From NCBI GenBank assembly GCA_004346645.1, contig SMDA01000001.1, forward strand, positions 62,001 to 126,000: a stretch of 64,000 nucleotides of DNA. Reading direction: 5' to 3'. This document shows, in pieces, positions 57,550 through 64,000 of this stretch. The notes beneath the pieces were generated by a model. The model saw nothing but the letters and a program-made list of their open reading frames with translations. It searched no databases and was not told the DNA's origin. The DNA comes from Gulbenkiania mobilis. GTDB taxonomy: Bacteria > Pseudomonadota > Gammaproteobacteria > Burkholderiales > Chromobacteriaceae. The translations under genes and the position numbers were made by a program. Every line of letters starts with the position of its first letter. Position 1 is the first letter of the stretch.

Positions 57550-57624
57550 GTCCCTATAGTTTAGCGGTTAGAACACTGCCCTTTCACGGCGGCGGCCGGG
57601 GTTCGATTCCCCGTGGGGACGCCA
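57550..57624 (+). tRNA. tRNA-Glu (UUC anticodon)
   Basis: A 75-base tRNA with acceptor GTCCCTA, anticodon TTC (57583-57585) in CTTTCAC, GTTCGATTC T loop and encoded CCA. It is third in the array and four bases after tRNA-Arg. Confidence 0.97.
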
Positions 57625-57631
57625 GACACAG

Positions 57632-57657
57632 AAAAGCCGGCTTCATGCCGGCTTTTT
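57632..57657 (+). terminator. Intrinsic terminator of the tRNA array
   Basis: AAAAGCCGGC and GCCGGCTTTT pair perfectly around TTCAT; a further T follows. Confidence 0.9.
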
Positions 57658-57822
57658 GCATTCCTGCTTCCGCCTTTCTCCTCAGCCTGCGTCAACGTCC
57701 GTACCTAGGCTTCCAGGCCGCTACGCCTTGCTTGGTGCCACAGGTCATGGCCGCCGCCCTGCGCCGCCTGCCCGACACTGGGGTGCCGTCCAGGCGTCGA
57801 CAGGCCTGACCGGCCACAGCCA

Positions 57823-60800
57823 CTAGCAGTGGCCACCCAAGAGCACTCCCTTCCCTGATGCGGCCTCGAGCCTTGGCCCCGGACCTGTGGTCAGCGTACC
57901 GGCGGGGAGGGGGGGGTGCCATTCGGCCAAGAGTCGGGCGAGCTGCTCGTATTCGACCGGTTTGGTCAGATGGGCGTTGAAGCCGGCCTCGCGCGCGCGT
58001 CGCAGATGTTCTTCCTGTCCCCAGCCGGTGAGCGCCACCAGCCACGGCTGGCGGGGGAGCGGCAGCCGGCGTATCTGTTCGGCGGCCTCGTAGCCGTTGA
58101 GCACCGGCATGCCCAGATCCATGAACACCACCTCGGGGCCGAAGCGTTCCACCGCCTCGACCGCGGCAGCGCCATCATGGGCCATCTCCACCTCATGCCC
58201 GCTCAGTTCGAGCAGCATGGTCAGGCTCTCGGCGGCGTCATGGTTGTCATCCACGACCAGGATGCGGCGGCGGGCAGTGCCACTGCCGAGCACAACGTTG
58301 GCCGAAGGGCTCTCGGATGGGTCTGGAGGCAGGGCAGGGAGGGTGATGCGGAAACAGCTGCCCAGGCCAGGGCCAGGGCTCTGCGCACAGATCTGCCCGC
58401 CGTGCTTTTCCACCAGCTGACGCACCAGCGTCAGGCCGATCCCAAGGCCCGACTGCGCCCGGTTACGGCCCGCCTCGGCTTGGTAGAACATGTCGAAGAT
58501 GTGGGCGAGGTCGTCCGCGGTTAGCCCAATGCCGTTGTCGGCCACGCTCAGCACGATCTGGCTGCCCTCGCGTTCGGCGCTGACACGGATCTGGCCGTGC
58601 GGCGGCGTGTACTTGGCAGCATTGTTGATAAGGTTCAGCACCACCTGCGTCAGCCGCACGAAATCGCCTTCCACATACAGCGGCGCCGCGGGCAGCTGGA
58701 TTTCAAGGTGGTGGCCTTCACGGTCGATCAGGGGCTGGCTGCTCTCCACCGCGCTGCGCACCACCTCTGCCAGGGCGATCCGCTCCTTCCTCAGCTCAAT
58801 GCGGTTGCGGGTGATGCGACTGACGTCGAGCAGGTCATCGATCAGGCGGGTGAGATGATTGACCTGGCGGTCGATCACGTCCTGCCCCCAACGCACCGTT
58901 TCGTCTTCGGGCGTCTTCATCCGCAGGACTTGCAGGGCATTGCGGATGGGGCTGAGCGGGTTGCGTAGCTCATGTGCCAGCGTGGCAAGGAACTCGTCCT
59001 TGCGCCGGTCGTTCTCGCGCAGCGTGTCCTCGGTCTCCTTGCGTTCGGTGATGTCGCCCAGCACTCCCAGCAGCACCACCGGCTCTCCTGCGCTGTCCGG
59101 TTGGAACTGTCCGGCCAGTTCCACCCAGCGCAGCATGCCGTCGCCACGACGGATGCGCACGGTGGCATACAGTAGCTGCCGGCTGTGCCGGGCATTGGCC
59201 AGTGCCGTCTCCAGCACCGGTCGGTCTTCGGGGAGCAGATACTGGTTGAAGAAGGCGTCGAGCGTGAGGAAGGGCGCATCGGGCGTCAGGCCGAAGATTT
59301 CCACGATCCGTGCGTTTTCCCACAAACCGGTTTGCGTGCGCAGGTTCCATTCGAATACCCCTAGCCCCGAAACCCCCAAGGCCAGGCGTAACCGCTTCTC
59401 GCTGGCGCGCAGTGCAGCTTCGGCTGCCTTCTGGGCCTGCAAGTCCGTCGCCGACCCGTACCACTTTACGATGCGCCCCTGCTCGTCGCGGGCCGGCCCC
59501 CCCAGGCTGAGGTACCAGCGGTAGCTGCCATCGGCGCGACGCACCCGGTGCTCGCACTGGTAAGGCGTGCCGGTGCTCACCGCCCGCTGCCAGGCGGCCA
59601 CCGTAGCCTCCAGATCCTCCTCGTGCACGACCGGCGCCCACTCCCAGGCCCCTTCGCGGGCCTGACCGATACCGGCGAACTCCCGATAACGGGCATTGTA
59701 GTAATCCACCGTGCCATCCGGCTGGGCGGTCCACACCAGGTGCGGCATGGCATCCGCCAGAGCGCGAAAGCGCGCCTCGCTCTCCTCCAGGGCCTGGTCG
59801 CCCTGCTTGCGCTGGCTGATATCCGACAGGATGCCGCACACCATGGTGGCTTGGCCGTCTGGGCCCCGGTCAGTCACGGTGGTGTGGCCATGCACCCATA
59901 CTGATTCTCCATCGGGCCGCACGTAGCGGTATTCGATGACGTAGTGGTCAGTACCGCTGCGGCCGCTGAGCACCGGCTCGATGGTCTGCAGGATGCGTTC
60001 GCGGTCCTCGGGGTGCATCAGGGCTCGCACCCGCTGCATGTGGTGCACCGGCGTGTCGGGGGGCAGGCCGATGATCTCGCAGCCGCGCGGCGAGATGAAC
60101 ACTTCCTCCGCCAGAACATCCCACTCCCAGTACCCATCGCTGCTGCCGTCGAGCATGCGCTTGAGCCGGGCGCGGCTCTGGTCCAAGGCGAGCTCGGCCT
60201 TCTTGCGTTCGGTGATGTCGACGTTGATGCCGATCATCCTCACCGGTTGGCCCGCTGCGTCGTAATGCACTTCGCCACGTGCGAGCAGCCAGCGTTCGGC
60301 ACCGTCGTCGGCGCGAAAGATGCGGAATTCGGCGGAATAGTCGCCATTGACAAAGGCCTGGCGGATGGCCACGTCGGCCTGGGCACAGTCGTTGGGGTGC
60401 AGCAGGGGCCACCAGTCTTCCAGCTTTCCGCCAAACCCGCCGGCGGGCAGGCCATATACGGCGCACAGTTCGTCGGACCACCCGACTTCCCCTGACGCGA
60501 TGTTCCAGTCGAAGCTGCCCGTGAACCCTGCCTTCTGTGCCAGCCGCAGCCGCGCTTCGGTGTGGGCGCGGGCCTCTTCGGCCAACCTGCGGTCATGGAT
60601 GTCGGTGGAGGTGCCCACCCACTTGCTGGCTTCCCCGTGTGCATCCAGCACCGGCACCGCCCGGTTGCTGACCCAGCGGTAACTGCCGTCTGCCGTGCGC
60701 AGCCGGCACTCGATCTCGTAGGAGGCATTGCGGGCGAACGCATCCAGCATGCAGGCCCGCAGACTCTGCAGGTCGTCCGGATGCACGATGCTGCTCCAGC

Positions 60801-61026
60801 CCATGGCGTTCAGCGCCTCTAGCGTGCAGCCGGTCAGAAGACGGGTCTGGCCGTTGATGTATTCCAGTTCGCCGTTCTTGCACAGCACCCACACGCAATG
60901 GGGTAGGGCTTCGCTGAGCAGGTAGAGCTTCTCGCGCGTGTCCGCCAGGGCTTTCAGGCAGCCGCTGCTGTCGGGCAGGATATCGCCTCCGACCGGCAGG
61001 GCCTCGCCGGGCTGGGGGGGGAACAT
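57823..61026 (-). CDS. Hybrid sensor histidine kinase with five PAS domains
   Basis: A 1,067-residue protein. About five PAS/PAC modules run from residue 30 to 670, each ending in a PAC-like motif (for example MIGINVDITERKKAE). HisKA has the phospho-acceptor histidine in FLATLAHELRNPLSPI. The ATPase domain shows LINNAAKYTPP, SVADNGIGLT and GLGIGLTLVRQL. A C-terminal receiver has VVDDNHDAAESL, the phospho-aspartate in VVFMDLGMPVLNG and the lysine in LTKPV. No membrane helix is obvious, so it senses inside the cell. GTG codons at 61047 and 61077 are alternative starts. No response regulator is adjacent. Confidence 0.9.
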   Translation of the reverse strand: MFPPQPGEALPVGGDILPDSSGCLKALADTREKLYLLSEALPHCVWVLCKNGELEYINGQTRLLTGCTLEALNAMGWSSIVHPDDLQSLRACMLDAFARNASYEIECRLRTADGSYRWVSNRAVPVLDAHGEASKWVGTSTDIHDRRLAEEARAHTEARLRLAQKAGFTGSFDWNIASGEVGWSDELCAVYGLPAGGFGGKLEDWWPLLHPNDCAQADVAIRQAFVNGDYSAEFRIFRADDGAERWLLARGEVHYDAAGQPVRMIGINVDITERKKAELALDQSRARLKRMLDGSSDGYWEWDVLAEEVFISPRGCEIIGLPPDTPVHHMQRVRALMHPEDRERILQTIEPVLSGRSGTDHYVIEYRYVRPDGESVWVHGHTTVTDRGPDGQATMVCGILSDISQRKQGDQALEESEARFRALADAMPHLVWTAQPDGTVDYYNARYREFAGIGQAREGAWEWAPVVHEEDLEATVAAWQRAVSTGTPYQCEHRVRRADGSYRWYLSLGGPARDEQGRIVKWYGSATDLQAQKAAEAALRASEKRLRLALGVSGLGVFEWNLRTQTGLWENARIVEIFGLTPDAPFLTLDAFFNQYLLPEDRPVLETALANARHSRQLLYATVRIRRGDGMLRWVELAGQFQPDSAGEPVVLLGVLGDITERKETEDTLRENDRRKDEFLATLAHELRNPLSPIRNALQVLRMKTPEDETVRWGQDVIDRQVNHLTRLIDDLLDVSRITRNRIELRKERIALAEVVRSAVESSQPLIDREGHHLEIQLPAAPLYVEGDFVRLTQVVLNLINNAAKYTPPHGQIRVSAEREGSQIVLSVADNGIGLTADDLAHIFDMFYQAEAGRNRAQSGLGIGLTLVRQLVEKHGGQICAQSPGPGLGSCFRITLPALPPDPSESPSANVVLGSGTARRRILVVDDNHDAAESLTMLLELSGHEVEMAHDGAAAVEAVERFGPEVVFMDLGMPVLNGYEAAEQIRRLPLPRQPWLVALTGWGQEEHLRRAREAGFNAHLTKPVEYEQLARLLAEWHPPLPAGTLTTGPGPRLEAASGKGVLLGGHC

Positions 61027-61178
61027 CGAACGACCGGACGCTTTCACGGATGGCAATCCCCGAGGCTGGGCCGGCACCGGATGCCGGCGGAATGGATGGG
61101 TGGGGATATCTTACCCAAGTGTGCGCCCGTGCGTGGGGGGAGTTTTGGCGGGCGGCGCCAGGACCGCCCGCCGCAGGC

Positions 61179-62207
61179 TCAGTAGTAGCTGAGCGGGTGG
61201 GCCTTGCCCCAGAACACACGGTAGGCATAGACGGTGTAAAAGAGGATGGCCGGCAGCACGATGACCACTCCTACCAGCAGGAACATCAGCGACTTGGGGG
61301 CGCTGGCGGCCTGCCAGATGTCCACCCGGTCCACCACCAGGAAGGGGAACAAGCTGTAGGCCAGACCGATGAACGCCAGAAGGAAAATGCCGGCGCTGAT
61401 CACGAAGGGCAGCCAGTCGTGACGTGTGTCGCCGGCCGCCTGCCGGTCGGGAAACGCACGTAACAGGCGCTCGATCCACAGGAACAGGCCGGCGGTCAGC
61501 AGCGGAATGGGGAACAGCCACACCAGATTGTCCAGCGTGAACCACTTGTCGAAGATGCGACTGCTCACCATCGGCGTCACCACCGAGACGGCGGCCACGC
61601 CCAGCGCCGTTAGCCACAGGCTGCCGCGTGCCCAGCGTACTGCCCTGAGCTGCAGCGTGCCGCTGGTCTTCAGGATCAGCCAGCAGGACCCCAGCAGCGA
61701 GTAGCCCGCTGCCAGGGCCAGTGCCACGAACACGGCGAACAGCCAGCTGGCCACGCCAGGAGCGAAGCCGGTGATGTAGCGCCCCAGCATCAGCCCCTGT
61801 GACAGCGAGGCGAGCAGCGAGCCGGTGTAGAAGGCGCGGTTCCACCAAGGTTTGTGGTGGGCACGCGCCTTGACGCGGAAGTCGAAGGCCACACCGCGCA
61901 GGATGAGGCCGATGAGCATCAGCGTTACTGGCAGGTAGAGCGAGGTGAGGATGATGCCGTGTGCAATGGGGAAGGCCGTCAGCAGGATGCCCACCCCCAG
62001 CACCAGCCAGGTTTCGTTGGCATCCCAGAAGGGGCCGATCGAGGCGATCATCATGTCCTTTTCCTCGTCACCGGCCCGGCGCAGCAAGATGCCGATGCCC
62101 AGATCGTAGCCGTCGAGAATGACGTACACCAGCATGGCCAGCGCCAGCAGGCCCAGGAACACCAGCGGCAGCCAGCCCGCCGGCTGGGACAGGTCGTGTA
62201 TCTGCAT
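61179..62207 (-). CDS. cydB: Cytochrome bd-type quinol oxidase subunit II
   Basis: A 342-residue subunit with about eight membrane helices. It begins with VFLGLLALAMLVYVILDGYDLGIGI and continues with MMIASIGPFWDANETWLVLG and a helix with FPIAHGIILTSLYLPVTLML, the family's most conserved segments. With CydA it oxidizes quinol and reduces oxygen at low oxygen levels. It follows cydA by 13 bases. The pair looks like the cyanide-insensitive (CioB) type. No CydX gene was found downstream. Confidence 0.93.
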   Translation of the reverse strand: MQIHDLSQPAGWLPLVFLGLLALAMLVYVILDGYDLGIGILLRRAGDEEKDMMIASIGPFWDANETWLVLGVGILLTAFPIAHGIILTSLYLPVTLMLIGLILRGVAFDFRVKARAHHKPWWNRAFYTGSLLASLSQGLMLGRYITGFAPGVASWLFAVFVALALAAGYSLLGSCWLILKTSGTLQLRAVRWARGSLWLTALGVAAVSVVTPMVSSRIFDKWFTLDNLVWLFPIPLLTAGLFLWIERLLRAFPDRQAAGDTRHDWLPFVISAGIFLLAFIGLAYSLFPFLVVDRVDIWQAASAPKSLMFLLVGVVIVLPAILFYTVYAYRVFWGKAHPLSYY

Positions 62208-62220
62208 GGAAGCCTCCGTG

Positions 62221-63594
62221 TCAGCGGTTGGGGATCACAGGCTGCGGCGTTTCGGCCTCGGCCTTGAAGGCTTCGCCATCCTTGCGCGCGGCCTGACGTG
62301 CCAGGTAGAAGAGCACTGCGATGTACGAGGTGATCAGGAACAGATAAAGCAGGATGTACAGCGTCAGTGAGGTGCCGATCAGCGGCGCCGGCACCTTGGA
62401 GGCGGCCTCCGACGTGCGCAGGATGCCGTATACCAGAAAAGGTTGCCGGCCGATTTCGGTAACGTACCAGCCTGCCAGCACCGCCACCCAGCCTGAGAAG
62501 GTCATTCCCACCAGCGTGCGTGCCAGCCACGGCCGGGGTTCTCCCCGCCGCCGCAGTTGCCACGCGCCCACCCACGACACCAGCAGCATCAGCATCGCCA
62601 CCCCCACCATGATGCGGAAGGCAAGAAATACCGGCAGCACCGGCGGATGGGCATTCGGAAACGCTTCCAGCCCTTGAATCTCGCCCTTGAAGTCGTGGGT
62701 GAGGTAAAACGAAGCCAGACCGGGGATGGGGGCGACCAGCTCCCAGTCATTGCGCGACTCCACCTCGTTCGGCCAACCGAACAGCACTGCGGGCAGGCTG
62801 GTGCCGGTCTTCCAGATACCTTCCATCGCGGCGATCTTGGCCGGCTGGTGTTCCAGCGTGTTCAGTCCGTGCAGGTCACCCACGACGATCTGTGCCGGGA
62901 TCAGCATCGCTCCCAAGAACACACCGGTGCGCAGCGCAGCGCGAACATCGCCGCCACGGTCGCCACGTAGCCAGCGGTAGGCGGATAGGCCGGCCAGCAG
63001 AAAGGCGATGGTCAGGCCGGAGGCCAGCAGCATGTGGGTGAGCCGGAAGGGGAAAGAGGGATTGAAGATCACCTGCCACCAGCTCACCACATGGATCTTG
63101 CCATCGATGATCTCGTGGCCGGTGGGCGTCTGCATCCAGGAGTTGAGGGCCAGAATCCAGAAGGTGGACAGGGACGTCCCCACCGCCACCAGCACTGTGG
63201 CCAGGGTATGCACCCGCGGACTAACGCGGTTGGAGCCGAACAGCATGATGCCGAGGAAGGTGGCCTCGAGGAAGAAGGCCGTCAGCACTTCATACCCCAG
63301 GAGCGGGCCCGCCACGTTGCCTGCCCGGTCCATGAAGCCGGGCCAGTTGGTGCCAAACTGGAAGCTCATCGTGATGCCGCTGACCACCCCGACGGCAAAC
63401 GACAGTGCAAACACCTTCACCCACAGCCGGTAGGCATCCATCCAGGCTTCGTCACCTGTCTTGGCCAGCTTGCGCTTGAAGTACACCAGTACCCAGGCGA
63501 GCCCGACGTTGATCGCGGGGAAAAGAATGTGAAAACTGATGTTGAGGCCAAACTGCACACGCGCCAGCAACACCGGGTCAACGGTGGAAAACAT
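62221..63594 (-). CDS. cydA: Cytochrome bd-type quinol oxidase subunit I
   Basis: A 457-residue subunit carrying the hemes. The high-spin heme ligand is His22 in NISFHILFPAINVGLAW, and further heme residues are in RLTHMLLASGLTIAFL and TFFLEATFLGIML-like segment YEVLTAFFLEATFLGIM. GWPNEVESRNDWEL and TEIGRQPFLVYGILRTSEA are typical. The Q loop is short, as in the cyanide-insensitive CioA type, rather than the long form of E. coli CydA. One copy of the enriched word is read in the frame FGWPN. Confidence 0.94.
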   Translation of the reverse strand: MFSTVDPVLLARVQFGLNISFHILFPAINVGLAWVLVYFKRKLAKTGDEAWMDAYRLWVKVFALSFAVGVVSGITMSFQFGTNWPGFMDRAGNVAGPLLGYEVLTAFFLEATFLGIMLFGSNRVSPRVHTLATVLVAVGTSLSTFWILALNSWMQTPTGHEIIDGKIHVVSWWQVIFNPSFPFRLTHMLLASGLTIAFLLAGLSAYRWLRGDRGGDVRAALRTGVFLGAMLIPAQIVVGDLHGLNTLEHQPAKIAAMEGIWKTGTSLPAVLFGWPNEVESRNDWELVAPIPGLASFYLTHDFKGEIQGLEAFPNAHPPVLPVFLAFRIMVGVAMLMLLVSWVGAWQLRRRGEPRPWLARTLVGMTFSGWVAVLAGWYVTEIGRQPFLVYGILRTSEAASKVPAPLIGTSLTLYILLYLFLITSYIAVLFYLARQAARKDGEAFKAEAETPQPVIPNR

Positions 63595-63642
63595 GTTTCG
63601 ATGCTCCTCGAGTGTGTCCGAACCGATCGGGCTTGCAACGTC

Positions 63643-64000
63643 TCAGCGCGGGGCCGGGCGTGCAGCCGGGGCGAGGCTCTGGCGCTCGCTCCGCTTTTTG
63701 TTGGCGTCGATGCCCAATCTCTGGTCGCGCTGGCGCACCAGCTCGGCACTGGCCTCGCCGTCGCGCACGAAGTTGTCCAGAAGATGGGCCTCCCCCACAG
63801 GCAGGGCACTGCCGCTGCGTCCGGGGCCGCCGGTGTTCCATAGCTGCCAGGTCTTGCTGTAGGCAGCGATCTTGTCCTTCATCAATGCCTTTTCCGCCAC
63901 GGCCGGCACCCCGGGTGCCACCAACTGGCCCGACAGGATGGCGTAGCCCAGCGGAGACCACAGCGGCTTTTCCGCGGGCGCGAGCGCCTCGTAGAGCTTG
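63643..64000 (-). CDS. DUF1264 (OBAP-like) protein, C-terminal part
   Basis: The frame stays open to the window edge, giving at least 118 residues; the start lies outside. It matches the C-terminal half of the DUF1264 family, related to plant oil-body-associated proteins: EKPLWSPLGYAILSGQLVAPG, AEKALMKDKIAAYSKTWQLW, TGG, LPVGEAHLLDNFVRDG, and ELVRQRDQRLGIDANKKRS. The function in bacteria is unknown. It lies 48 bases upstream of cydA on the same strand, so it may share a transcript with cydAB. Confidence 0.75.
   Translation of the reverse strand, partial: KLYEALAPAEKPLWSPLGYAILSGQLVAPGVPAVAEKALMKDKIAAYSKTWQLWNTGGPGRSGSALPVGEAHLLDNFVRDGEASAELVRQRDQRLGIDANKKRSERQSLAPAARPAPR

Larger units (their letters stand above)
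3010..62778. repeat. Dispersed 10-mer GTTGGCCGAA (30 exact copies), DNA-uptake-sequence-like
   Basis: Plus strand (16): 6131-6141, 6821-6831, 15984-15994, 17470-17480, 20370-20380, 22129-22139, 28021-28031, 30591-30600, 31975-31984, 34535-34545, 40832-40842, 41579-41589, 43802-43812, 48887-48897, 55219-55229, 58297-58306. Minus strand (14): 3010-3019, 8384-8394, 10726-10736, 24992-25002, 34096-34106, 34611-34620, 38080-38090, 38668-38678, 42567-42577, 44136-44146, 45015-45025, 49996-50006, 60577-60587, 62768-62778. Twenty-three copies extend to GGTTGGCCGAA and twelve to AGGTTGGCCGAA; the base after is nearly always A or G. Five further sites have C at the first base (7476, 15185, 37816, 43439, 55322), and 29698-29708 ends in G. 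Three copies are intergenic (3010, 22129, 34096). Confidence 0.85.

Noticed and set aside
57369..57822. tRNA array as an integration site of a genomic island
   Set aside because: No integrase, no repeated tRNA end and no change of composition follow the tRNA genes.
57819..57833. Small palindrome GCCACT-AGC-AGTGGC at the end of the kinase gene
   Set aside because: Short, overlaps the stop codon and has no T tract on either strand, so I do not call it a terminator.
61147..61172. Hairpin after cydB
   Set aside because: A 9-bp GC stem is present, but what follows on the cydB strand is an A run, not a T run, so intrinsic termination is doubtful.
3010..62778. The enriched word as a Chi site, FtsK-orienting (KOPS) sequence or macrodomain site
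   Set aside because: Such motifs are strand-skewed along the replichore or confined to a region. Here the two strands are used 16:14 and the spacing is spread over the whole window.
3010..62778. The enriched word as a binding site of one transcription regulator
   Set aside because: Almost all copies are deep inside genes, not in promoters, and the 10-mer is not a dyad.

Overview
This window is a GC-rich bacterial chromosome segment with dense, often overlapping genes. The gene set points to a Gram-negative, motile betaproteobacterium, most likely in the order Neisseriales: ubiquinone genes, SecB, an autotransporter, FlgA/FlgM/FlgN, a CIO-type cytochrome bd oxidase and a selenoprotein formate dehydrogenase. 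No rRNA is present, so the taxonomy is inference. There is no prophage, insertion sequence or CRISPR array.

Layout. 1-5.4 kb: end of rppH, a DUF2238 membrane protein, parE, a frameshifted GGDEF gene, hemE. 5.6-11.5 kb: priA-dacB, grxC, secB, an SH3 protein, gpsA. 11.5-16.6 kb (minus): a cysteine-free Tpx-like protein and the operon aroQ-accB-accC-prmA-zinc-ribbon protein. 16.9-22.6 kb: queA and a ubiquinone cluster (DUF971, ubiE, an M15 peptidase, an SMR transporter, ubiJ, ubiB), then an AhpD-like protein. 22.6-27.9 kb: a DUF498 protein, alaA, hom-GNAT-thrC. 27.9-34.1 kb: a GDSL autotransporter, flgA-flgM-flgN, a CobD/CbiB-family protein, rhlE. 34.2-36.9 kb: lutABC for L-lactate oxidation. 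37-45 kb: tRNA-Sec and selB, a MacAB-type tripartite exporter, selA. 45.3-49.4 kb: a repeat-containing stress-type protein and a GAF plus MHYT-GGDEF-EAL operon. 49.5-56 kb: fdhE-fdoI-fdoH-fdoG with an in-frame UGA (Sec196), and the divergent fdhD. 56-64 kb: lysC, three tRNAs (Ser, Arg, Glu), a multi-PAS hybrid histidine kinase, cydAB and a partial DUF1264 protein.

Two themes stand out. First, a nearly complete selenocysteine system (selA, selB, selC) lies close to its client, a respiratory formate dehydrogenase with its maturation genes fdhE and fdhD. Formate dehydrogenase, LutABC and cytochrome bd together suggest flexible quinone-linked respiration.

Second, and most unusual, the 10-mer GTTGGCCGAA (preferred form AGGTTGGCCGAA) occurs 30 times exactly, on both strands about equally and roughly once per 2 kb, across unrelated genes, in several reading frames and in intergenic DNA. 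Chance predicts well under one copy. Its distribution and its resemblance at both ends to the Neisseriaceae DNA uptake sequence AGGCCGTCTGAA suggest an undescribed uptake-sequence dialect with a changed core.
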